Assembly (NCBI GenBank): GCA_015852425.1
Contig: JAAAIG010000873.1
Coordinates: forward strand, 1 to 15,813
DNA: 15,813 nucleotides
Direction: 5' to 3'
Origin: Gryganskiella cystojenkinii
Lineage: Eukaryota > Mortierellomycota > Mortierellomycetes > Mortierellales > Mortierellaceae
Position 1 is the first letter of the stretch; the number at the start of each line of letters is the position of its first letter. The translations under genes were made by a program, and so were the position numbers. Below are positions 8,601-15,813 of the stretch, piece after piece. The notes below the pieces were generated by a model. It did no database searches. It was not told the DNA's origin and was given only the letters and a program-made list of their open reading frames with translations.

Positions 8601-10173
8601 TCGCCAAGAAGCAAAAGGCTGAGCCGGCATCTGTCAACCGGAAACCCAAGGTGGAGAACACTTCTTGGTTGAACCAGTCTTCCACTTCGAATGGCACCAT
8701 GTCTTTTGATGTTGCGCCTTTGGACCTCGATGTTACAGAGTTTACTTCCAAAAAGAAGAGTGCTACCGAGTCTCAAGAGGAGCAAAAGGCCGAAGTAAGT
8801 TGTCTTTGTCATGTCGGAAAGGCTTTTTTTAATATTAGTCTCGATTTTCATGTATGAAAGGTTCAACTTACACGACATTATTTATTTGTGTGTGTACAGG
8901 AGCTTGTTCAGCTTGAAAACATGGAGCACTGGGCTGCGTTTACTACTGAGGTGCAACCCTCAAAGTCGTCGTCCTCTACACCAGCGAGCGAAGGATCAAC
9001 AAAGGCTGACCCCGCTTGGGAACAATTCCAAAGGGACATGAAAGCCAAGAAAGAGAAGGTACTGCGACTCATGACATTGTTCCTCATACTTTTAATTGCG
9101 ACCAGCAAGTCTATATACTCATATTGTTTTGCATCGGTCTCTTTCTTTCCTTAAAGGAGCAACAACTGCAGAGCGAACAGCTCCGAAAGGAGCGCGAGGC
9201 GCGCGAGGAGAGCGAGCGCCGGAGACAAGAGGAACGCAAGCGCGCTGAACTTGAAAAGGAGCGCAAAAAGTATGTTGAATGCACCTGAGAATTTATTTTT
9301 ATTTTTTATTTTTTATTTTTTTTGATGTACAGATATTTTTTTCTCACTAATACTTTCTCCTTTTCTTCCGACTACAGGGAGATTGCACGCGAGGCATACT
9401 TGCGAGAGCAAAAGCGAACGGACGAGATCCGCCAAAAGAGAGCGCGCTCATTGGAGAGGAAGCGTGAGCTTCGCGACAGCACGAATCAGATCTGGGAGCA
9501 GGCGATGATGATGCAGTCCTTTGAAATGGATCTCTTGAAGAATCAGAGGGAACAGGCGAGGAAGCACGAGGAAGCAGTTCGACGAAGACGTCTTACATCT
9601 GGTCATCCGTTCTTCCACACACAGTTGCCTCAGTATGCGGCTTATTCGGAAGCATCTCCTGCGACTGGTCATCCTGGAATTCCTGGAGTCCCAGGGGCTG
9701 CATTTGGGTCGAGAATGGGCATGTCGTCGATTTCTCCTCCTCAACCATGGTCTCCCTCGCCGCTGCAGCATGCGCTGTCGCCTCCAGTGAACACGTACAC
9801 GCCACCGCCTCCACATTTGCATGTATCTACGTTTTCACCTCAACCACCACCCCCACCGACTTCACCTCCACGTGTCTCGACTCCGCCACCGCCTCCACCA
9901 TCGAGTACGCCACCAAGGGCTTCTACTCCACCTCCACCTCCACCTTCGACTCCTCCGCGGTCGGGTGGCAGTCAAGGTGAGGATGCCGGTCAGGCGAAGG
10001 CTGGATCGAGCGCTGTTGCTTCTACTGCAAGAACGAGTCTTGCTCCCGGAATGAAGGACGGTCGAGCGAATGGATCTAGTGCCACGGCAGTGTCAGCTCC
10101 TCACAATCAGGGACCAGTTCTTGCCGAGGAGAATGGTTTGGACGAGGATGACATGAACTGCGAAGAGGATTAA
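5681..10173 (+). CDS. BET-family double bromodomain protein (Bdf1/BRD4-like) with a long C-terminal domain
   Basis: A nuclear reader of acetylated histones that recruits transcription machinery. Eleven exons (5681-5977, 6115-6480, 6585-7290, 7389-7780, 7875-8079, 8185-8265, 8377-8393, 8492-8794, 8900-9058, 9157-9269, 9378-10173) join to 1144 aa. BD1 (about 116-215) has FLYPVDPVALKIPDYP, HPMDLSTVENKL and NCYLYN with acetyl-lysine-binding Asn at about 194. BD2 (about 314-418) has EPVDWVKFAIPDYP, PMDVGTIKTKL and NCFKFN with Asn at about 400. A motif-B helix (KIAEMERHLKSLSEKLETM) and lysine-rich linker precede the NET/ET domain (548-623: LPVVTFEQKVELSQRI, DELDMDSLDPKTL-type core). A Ser/Asp tract (657-688), RS-type basic region, coiled coil (about 830-951) and Pro-rich tail (1000-1074) follow. 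It is far longer than yeast Bdf1 (686 aa). Met 5711 (A at -3) is an alternative start. Confidence 0.94.
8377..8393 (+). other. 17-base microexon of the BET gene
   Basis: After TTACTCTTCAG, the bases ATTCGGACGATGCACAG end at a GTATGC donor. With the split codon from the preceding 81-base exon it encodes DSDDAQ and restores phase 0 for the next exon at 8492. It continues the Ser/Asp-rich tract. Flanking introns are 111 and 98 bases. Confidence 0.75.
9291..9323. repeat. A(T)5-8 repeat in a BET intron
   Basis: Several near-identical ATTTTT to ATTTTTT units in tandem lie in the last BET intron, ahead of its acceptor at 9377. The tract probably arose by slippage. Confidence 0.85.
9844..9960 (+). 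repeat. Three tandem proline-rich repeats in the BET C-terminus
   Basis: Codons for residues 1036-1074 form three related units: PPPPPTSPPRVST, PPPPPPSSTPPRAST and PPPPPPSTPPR. Each has a polyproline run and a TPPR or SPPR motif, a possible proline-directed phosphorylation site or SH3/WW ligand. At the DNA level the block is CCA/CCT-rich. Confidence 0.85.
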
Positions 10174-10191
10174 AGGATCCTTCGTCCCCCT

Positions 10192-10199
10192 TGTATATA
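10192..10199 (+). promoter_or_regulatory. Pumilio/Puf3-type element in the BET 3'UTR
   Basis: TGTATATA, preceded by C at -2, matches the Puf3 consensus CNUGUAHAUA. It starts 18 bases after the stop codon. PUF proteins use such sites to control mRNA stability and localisation. An eight-base match can be chance, and TATATA-like sequences also act as 3'-end efficiency elements. Confidence 0.35.
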
Positions 10200-10293
10200 C
10201 ATTTGTAAACCATTTAAGCATTCACACACACCTTCAAGGAGGACTCCCCCAACCAACCCACCCACCACCCACCCTTGTATTTTAAACAAAAAA

Positions 10294-10299
10294 AATAAA
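10294..10299 (+). promoter_or_regulatory. Candidate polyadenylation signal of the BET gene
   Basis: AATAAA lies about 120 bases after the stop codon. It sits within an A-rich stretch, so it is suggestive only. Confidence 0.35.
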
Positions 10300-10417
10300 A
10301 AAAAACTCTTTGCGAACAACAACAACTCGAAATTGACTTTTTTTGGCGGGAGACCAAGAAAGAGCCAAAGACTCGAAAGACAAATGAAAGTCACGACAAC
10401 TTTTTTTGAGAGCGCGC

Positions 10418-10439
10418 AAAAAAAAAAAAAAAAAAAAAA
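10418..10439. repeat. A22 homopolymer
   Basis: Twenty-two A in a row lie upstream of KNL1. This could be a nucleosome-excluding promoter tract, and it is also prone to sequencing and length error. Confidence 0.95.
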
Positions 10440-10447
10440 CGACAATA

Positions 10448-10453
10448 ACGCGT
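10448..10453. promoter_or_regulatory. MluI cell-cycle box 1 upstream of KNL1
   Basis: ACGCGT lies 165 bases before the KNL1 ATG, beside a GA repeat. It is one of two copies in this promoter. The MBF role is inferred from yeast. Confidence 0.35.
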
Positions 10454-10455
10454 GG

Positions 10456-10472
10456 GAGAGAGAGAGAGAGAG
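10456..10472. repeat. (GA)8 microsatellite
   Basis: An uninterrupted GA tract in the KNL1 upstream region, directly after the first ACGCGT box. Confidence 0.95.
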
Positions 10473-10539
10473 CGTTGGAACAAACAGATCTCTCATCCCT
10501 CCCTTCCGTTCATTCTCAATCTCTCCATCCCAAAGGACG

Positions 10540-10545
10540 ACGCGT
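10540..10545. promoter_or_regulatory. MluI cell-cycle box 2 upstream of KNL1
   Basis: ACGCGT within GACGACGCGT, 73 bases before the ATG. The decamer is shared with the BET leader (5616-5625), and both copies are followed by a T/C-rich run. Confidence 0.35.
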
Positions 10546-10617
10546 TCTTCTTCTTCCTCTTCTTATTTATTGCTTTCCGATTGTTTTCTACTGGAAGGAG
10601 AGAATTGAAAAAAAAAG

Positions 10618-13600
10618 ATGGACGAGGATTCATTCGTGCAGTCCCAGTCCCAGTCGCAGTCGCAGTCGCAGGACCACGACCAGGAACAGGAGAATGTACC
10701 CTTTCTCGCCGAGGAATCCCCTCCTCCCGAGGTTGCATTCACCCCGACAATCCCAGACTCGAGCGAATCACAACCAATAGAACAATCTGAACAGGACAAT
10801 CAACCCCCTCAAGAGGATCAGTCCCTGTTGCCTAAACGGCCATTCGATCATCACGAGGCTGCACACTCACCCGAAAAAGATACCACTACCCCAAACAACG
10901 AGCAATCATCGTCACCACCACCGTCCTCTGCCGCGACCATTGACCAAGGAGACATTTTCGACAATAACAAGAGCAACAATGACGAGGCTGAATCTGCAAA
11001 CAAACGGAGAAGAATCTCGGTAAAAAAAAATGCGTTCTTGAGGAATATATGAATGGGTGGTGCGTGGAGTTGATTGCTCAATGACCATAACTGACTTGGG
11101 CGTATCGTTTTGTTTTTTACCATGTTTACCGCCTGATAGTACCCCGGAAAGTCGATTTTAAAGCCTTCGACCCTGGATAATGATGGTGACTCTACCATGG
11201 ACCACTCGACTCTAGAGGATCCAAGCCAGTCGACCGAGAATGCTGGAACCTCGCTCGACCTTACAGAGAGCTTTTCTGGGACAACGTATGTTCATGGATA
11301 GATCTGTCAAACAAAAGGATCCCTGCGGAAGCACACATCATAGTTAACATGCTTGGAACGTAAAATTCACTTATTTGCTTACTTCTTCCCATCTTTTAGT
11401 GAGTTTCTGAAGAGGAACCAAAAATCTGTCGGACGACGCGTCAGTTTTGCTGCCACAGCCAGGATCAGGTAGACAAGAAAGGGGGAAAAAAAAAGACACG
11501 GCCACTAGACCTACTGGACACTTTGGATAGCTGACGCCCTTTTTTTTTTGTATTTTCAACCCGATCATTTTTAGAATGTTTGAACGAGATGAGAAAGAGG
11601 ATGAACATGCCAAGACGACTAGTTTTGTCGAGGGTCTGAATCCTCAGATCTCACCCGATCATCCCTTCACATTCGAGAGCAACAAAACTCCTTCACAATC
11701 CAAAGACGACGACGAAACAGATGACAGCAACAATGACGAAGCTGGGAATGGTGACAGCGAACACAACGATGATACCATGAACTCCATATCGAGCAGGAAC
11801 AGCCATGACCAAGGAGAACACGAGCCGCGTTCTGAGCCAACATCGACCGGAAGTAGTGATTCCGAGAAAGAGTAGGTTTTCTCGAGAATTATGTCCGCTG
11901 CTCAACAGATACCAGGGGGAGGTCGGGTTTGGTACTAATTATCAACTATCTTTTCTTTCGCATGCGTTTTTGCAATTTTCTAGACGAAGTTTCGAGGTCA
12001 ATGTTGGACATTCGGATAACACAGGAAGCTCAGGAGGCGCTTACAGCATCACCGATTTCTTGTCGTCCTCCTCGCTCGGAGATTTCGGATCCAACCCATT
12101 TGATGACTCGGATGCCGGGCCTGCCAGTAGCAGTGATGAGGACGTCACCAAGGAAATCTTCCCGCCACAAAAGTTCATGAAGCGGTCGTCCGGTGTGGGT
12201 ATCGGATTCTTCCCCAACCACGAACAGGGCCATGAACTAGGCACAGCCGCCAATGTCGATGGAAACACACAGGAGTTCGATGGCGATTCTCGGGATCATT
12301 CCATGGTCAACCTGGAAAACTATCGAGAAGACAGCATGGAATATCGGTTCCAGAATCACAGATCCTCTCTGACTGGGAGACAAGTATCGGCTTCGGCATC
12401 AGCATCGGGATTAGCTGTAGATGGCGAGGATACGTTTGATTATATCGTTTTGGATCACGTTGCAGTTGCTACTGTTTCAGGAAACTCAAGCGCGAGTCAG
12501 CAGGTTGCTGGCGACCTCACAGACCATTCGGACGGCCCAAGGAGTCAAATCAGTGAAGGTGATACTCTGGATATGGATATTACAGCTCCTATTGGTGGTA
12601 TCCTGGGTCTAGATCTGGAACAGCCCCCAAAATCGTTCCAGGCTGTGGACGAGAACGATACCATGATGTCTGAGCAGGATCTGACAGACGGTGGCAAAAC
12701 ACAAGAACACGAGCCTTCGCCTCATCCGCAAACTTCCTTTTCCTCCACCTCTGTCACTGCCACTGCTACTGCTACCGTGCCTCCAGCAACAACCAACCAT
12801 AACCAGCAGTCCTTGTTGAGATCCAGTATACCATCGGCCAACACAAAGTCGAACACGCTCTTGGCGCGCATCTTTGGCAGGAGTATGAGCAGCGATAACC
12901 TTCAAAAGCACAGGAACAGTCTCATCGAAGGTGCTGCTAGCGATAACAACAACGATCCTTTGTCTCTTGATGGCGGAAGCAATAATAGCGGCAACTACAG
13001 TGACTCCCAACAAACGATTCCATCGACACCGCCAAGAAGAACCTCCTTCCTTCGTGATAATCATGCATCCCCTGGTATGGAGTTGAGTCGAGAGCTAGGC
13101 ACGCCAAAGAAGCACGCGTCGAACGTCCGAGCCAGTTTCAACATTTTCCCCGAGGTGATCGAGAAACAATTGCAGAACCTGGAGTCCACAAAGTCAACCG
13201 CGCCAGGTAACGTATCTTTTTTCTTTTTTTTTTTTGAAAATCAGTCTGCCCTAAATTGCAAAACAAATGTTGAGTCTTAATGACGATTATATTCTTACTC
13301 TAACATTTGACTCTGATTTGGTTATCAACTGTCACAGTATTTCAAGCGCCGCATGTTAGCCCAGAAACCAGCAATCTGGTCAAGAGAATCGCTCGTTATT
13401 CCACAGGTTCGTACACGGGAGGCGATCAGTACTGGGGAGCAGAGGCAAAAGAGGGTCAACCCGAGACTCTTGAGCGCGTTCAGTACCCTCGACGGGTATC
13501 TGATCTTTCGTCGGCCATGGAAGGCGTTGAGATGGAGAGCGTGCCTGTCGAAGAGTCACAGTCGAGCATGTTTCAAGATGACCAGGATGATGAAATTCAA

Positions 13601-15713
13601 CAACAGTCTGCTGAAACACAGGACGGCGCAACGACCGACGATGAATCGTTCTCTGAGGTAGGTATTTTGGCGCTGATATTAACATCAATTGTCAGGTTGT
13701 CCTATATATGGCCTGGTATTCAACTAACAATCTCAATCCGAATCGTAGCTCCCGCCGATCACACTCAACAAATTCTTGAGTCTTGCCGGAATCCAGTTCA
13801 TGGATCATTTGGTAGCCAGTACTCGGCGACGAACCATCACCCATCGATCCAACATCCCAGATTCGCCTTCAAAGACTGTCTATAAATTCGTGGATTTCGC
13901 TCGGGCGACAGCCGCTCCTGCAGCTCAGCTCCATGCTCATCGAGAAGGATGCAAGCTTCTGAAAGAGTTTGAGGATGCGAGTCGGAAACAGGTTCCCGAG
14001 CTGGAGAAACGGATTAATATGAGAAATCCAGATTGTTTCCACGATCTTCGTGAGGGCGATGCAGCTCAAAAAGATTTTATCAAGAAGCAATTCCAGTTGA
14101 TCAAGAAGTTCTGTACCTTGGACTCTGCAGAGACGCTGAACGAGCTTTTGAGGAACCTGCTGGAAGATCAAAAAGAGTCACTCGAATACCATCTCGCCAA
14201 GCTGCAGGCTGTAAGTTGTTTTTTGCCCATCCACCAACCCTTGCTCGCCCTCGCCCTTTTTTCTTTCTTTCTCCCAATGAAACTTATCTAACAGAGCCTT
14301 TTGAATCTGGGCTGAAATCTTATAGGACCGAGCAACTATCAAGCATACATGGACGAAAATCGCGCACGATAAACCCAAGATCACCTCGAGATACCATGAA
14401 CTGAAACGTCAACTGGAGCTAGCAAGAGGGCGCCAAAGTGCTTTCCTCGAGTGTGACAAGGCTCAGCTGGAATATCTAGCCGAGAACATCGATGAACTTG
14501 GGTAAGTCTAACTATTTGACATCAAGGTAGTCGTGTTTTTTGTTGTACTGTTACTGTTGGTGTTAACTAATTTGCTTTCTCTCTCTCTGTTTTTACTATC
14601 GCAGTGGACAGCTGAGGGATTTCAAGCTTGAGCTTGCAGACAAGAAAAGAGAGGAGAGCGATATGCAAGTGCGGGTGAACCAGCTGAAGGCTATTGCGGA
14701 AAATGCAGAGTCTCGGATCATCGTTGCAGAAAAAACGATCAAGGAATTTCAATACGTCGGTCCGGAGGATTTGCATCGGGCCAAAGAAACGTTGAGCATT
14801 ATGCAGAGGATTCACCTCTGGAAACCTCTTGGACCTGTCCCTCCCGGTCAACAGTCGCTCCAACGACATGGCCAGGATCCACCGCTACAATTTGTGTTTG
14901 ACCAATCGTTAAAGGTCACGATTGATATGGCCAAGATCGGCAAAGATCCCACATCTGCGGTACAGGTCTCCATGCTCGAGGAAGAGGAGGCCGATTCGCT
15001 CATGACTTTTGACCTTTCATTAACAGATACCCAACGCGTGAACACTGTTTCTGCGCTCAAACCCAAGAAACGGAAGCCTCTCACAGAGGTAAGTTTTGTT
15101 CTGTATAATTTTCATTTCCCAAAAAACATTGGCATTCTCGATGTGGCTAGTCGACTTATTCCAATTCCTTTTTTTCAATCCAGTACGTGGGACTCTTGAA
15201 GGATTACATGACCATGATCGCATCCCATTACAAAACAGGGACGACGATCAACAAGATCCTGACGGATATCAGCACCTTCTGGTCAAAAATAAATTTAATC
15301 CGACGCGAGATCGAGTTGGTTCGGACACATAATGTGGTCGATATCGTCGCTGGGTCAGAGGAGAACCTGAAGGAACTCGAAAAGAACAAGGTTTCTCCTC
15401 CTCCTGCTGCCCGCATACCACCAAGGCAGGTTCCTGGTTCACCACCAGTGACACCGCCGATTGTGCTCTTGGATATTCGAGTCCGATTCACGGGTCCAAT
15501 CATAGGCGCACGGAGGAGCGCACGGAACCGACCTCAGGAGGATAGCGGAGGAGGAGGAGGTCAGAGGAACGGCAACCAACGTCATCCACTACCTCCTCAT
15601 GAGGAGCCGGTCAAGTTTTACCTTTGGTTTACATTTACTTTAAAGGATCTCTTGAGTTTCCCAGGACCTAATTCGTTCAGTTGGCGATTGGAGGTCGTTT
15701 ATGGAACGATGAG
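10618..15713 (+). CDS. SPC105: Outer-kinetochore scaffold KNL1/Spc105/Spc7, 3' end outside the window
   Basis: KNL1 is the platform of the KMN network: it recruits PP1 and, once Mps1 phosphorylates its MELT motifs, Bub3-Bub1, and binds Mis12/Zwint-type partners by its C-terminus. Exons 10618-11019, 11140-11285, 11400-11468, 11575-11871, 11984-13206, 13338-13657, 13749-14210, 14326-14501, 14605-15088 and 15184-15713 stay in frame for 1369 codons plus two bases. Visible features are NKRRRIS (128-134), PP1 motifs SILK (139-142) and RVSF (196-199, in GRRVSFAATARIRMFE), an acidic disordered middle, MDIT in DTLDMDITAPIGG (502-505), and the Spc7-type LPPITLNKFLSLAGIQFMD (820-838) with a TRRRT stretch. 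A coiled coil (about 880-1080) and RWD-like region (about 1085 onward, ending KFYLWFTFTL and SWRLEVVYG) follow. Read-through stops at 15765, but GTATGT at 15714 is a strong donor, so the gene probably continues. Confidence 0.92.
10639..10671 (+). repeat. CAGTCS hexanucleotide repeat coding (QS)n
   Basis: Five CAGTCC or CAGTCG units plus CAG encode the SQ/QS repeat near the KNL1 N-terminus (residues 8-18). The tract is likely expandable. SQ dipeptides are also Mec1/Tel1 (ATR/ATM) target sites, but the repeat alone does not show that use. Confidence 0.9.
11400..11468 (+). other. Symmetric 69-base KNL1 exon carrying the RVSF PP1 site
   Basis: The exon lies between TCTTTTAG and a GTAGAC donor. 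It starts and ends in the same phase and encodes TEFLKRNQKSV followed by GRRVSFAATARI. Skipping it would keep the frame and remove RVSF alone, leaving the SILK site of the preceding exon. Confidence 0.8.
12573..12584 (+). other. MELT-type motif (MDIT) of KNL1
   Basis: ATG GAT ATT ACA within SEGDTLDMDITAPIGGIL, matching the M[E/D][L/I]T core and the preceding acidic context of Bub3-Bub1 docking repeats. It is the only full match in the protein. MELS at residues 670-673 is a weaker candidate. Confidence 0.7.
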
Positions 15714-15813
15714 GTATGTGCCATCCAAACAAATACCGATCTGGAATGCGTACATTGATAATTGAGATGTTGACTAAGGCCCTTTTTTTTTTTTTTTTTT
15801 TTTTGTTTTATTT
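15714..15813 (+). other. KNL1 intron, truncated by the window end
   Basis: The segment starts with GTATGT and runs into a 21-base T tract (15784-15804) and more pyrimidines, as expected shortly before an acceptor. No AG suitable as an acceptor follows the T tract inside the window. Confidence 0.7.

Larger units (their letters stand above)
10174..10617 (+). promoter_or_regulatory. Intergenic region: BET 3'UTR and KNL1 promoter/leader
   Basis: These 444 bases separate the BET stop from the KNL1 start. The left part holds a UGUAUAUA element, a CCAACC/CCACCC-rich block (10246-10274) and an AATAAA. The right part holds a 22-base A tract, two ACGCGT boxes, a (GA)8 tract and a pyrimidine-rich leader (10495-10575) that ends in AAAAAAG just before the ATG. 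No ORF here is credible. Such a short gap suggests that the BET terminator and KNL1 promoter lie close together. Confidence 0.6.

Noticed and set aside
9448..9822. 124-codon minus-strand ORF rich in arginine.
   Set aside because: It is a mirror of the coiled-coil and proline-rich coding region of BET, and composition explains it.
10170..10496. 108-codon minus-strand ORF with phenylalanine and leucine runs resembling a signal or membrane segment.
   Set aside because: The hydrophobic runs are translations of the A22 tract and purine-rich intergenic repeats, not a plausible protein.
11805..11983. Start of a long + ORF at 11805 as a separate gene or KNL1 start.
   Set aside because: The reading before 11984 is out of frame with the KNL1 exon and covers an intron (11872-11983) with clear donor and acceptor.
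12609..13064. 151-codon minus-strand ORF.
   Set aside because: It is antisense to the long KNL1 exon 5 with biased, repetitive composition. The plus-strand reading carries the MELT motif and stays in frame with conserved exons.
15714..15765. In-frame read-through of KNL1 to a TGA at 15763-15765 as the true C-terminus.
   Set aside because: GTATGT at 15714 is a near-ideal donor, the 16 extra residues do not look like the RWD end, and a long T tract follows as before an acceptor. A spliced continuation outside the window is more likely.
1..15813. CRISPR arrays, IS elements, phage or plasmid functions, bacterial operons, riboswitches.
   Set aside because: No direct-repeat/spacer pattern, transposase, terminal inverted repeats or bacterial-type regulation was seen. 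The gene style is fungal nuclear throughout.

Overview
The window is nuclear DNA from a eukaryote, most likely a filamentous early-diverging fungus. Three large genes are split by 28 short GT-AG introns of about 87-143 bases. Intergenic regions are rich in pyrimidine and homopolymer runs. A fragment at the left edge looks like the repeat proteins that are abundant in Mortierella-type fungi, so Mortierellomycotina is my best guess; this is inference from gene style, not a species identification. There are no bacterial operons, CRISPR arrays, IS elements or viral genes.

Layout from left to right. (1) Bases 1-108 hold the tail of a leucine-rich-repeat (RNI/NLRC3-like) protein on the + strand. 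(2) Bases 197-3993, minus strand, hold a complete eight-exon gene for the bifunctional inositol pyrophosphate kinase/phosphatase of the Vip1/Asp1/PPIP5K family (996 aa as I splice it). (3) Bases 3994-5680 are mostly non-coding: a weak 100-codon ORF, a (TG)12 microsatellite, a minus-strand tRNA-Ala(AGC) with a copy of its 5' end just upstream, and the leader of the next gene with a probable 5'UTR intron and uORF. (4) Bases 5681-10173, + strand, hold an eleven-exon gene for a long BET protein (two bromodomains plus NET/ET, about 1144 aa). Its C-terminal half resembles the C-terminal domain of animal BRD4. (5) Bases 10618-15713, + strand, hold ten exons of the outer-kinetochore scaffold KNL1/Spc105/Spc7: SILK and RVSF PP1-docking motifs, one clear MELT motif, coiled coil and RWD region. 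The gene runs off the right edge inside an intron.

The genes are not an operon, but they share a theme. Inositol pyrophosphates, acetyl-histone reading and the kinetochore checkpoint all bear on nuclear and cell-cycle control. In S. pombe, Asp1 products are known to affect microtubule dynamics and kinetochore function. The BET and KNL1 upstream regions share the decamer GACGACGCGT, which contains an MluI cell-cycle box (ACGCGT), so G1/S-type co-regulation is possible.

The strongest leads are the BRD4-like C-terminus of the fungal BET protein, the reduced MELT array of KNL1, the frame-preserving 69-base exon carrying the RVSF site, and the leader architecture of the BET gene. All splice sites were assigned by hand from consensus, reading frame and family conservation; no RNA evidence was available.
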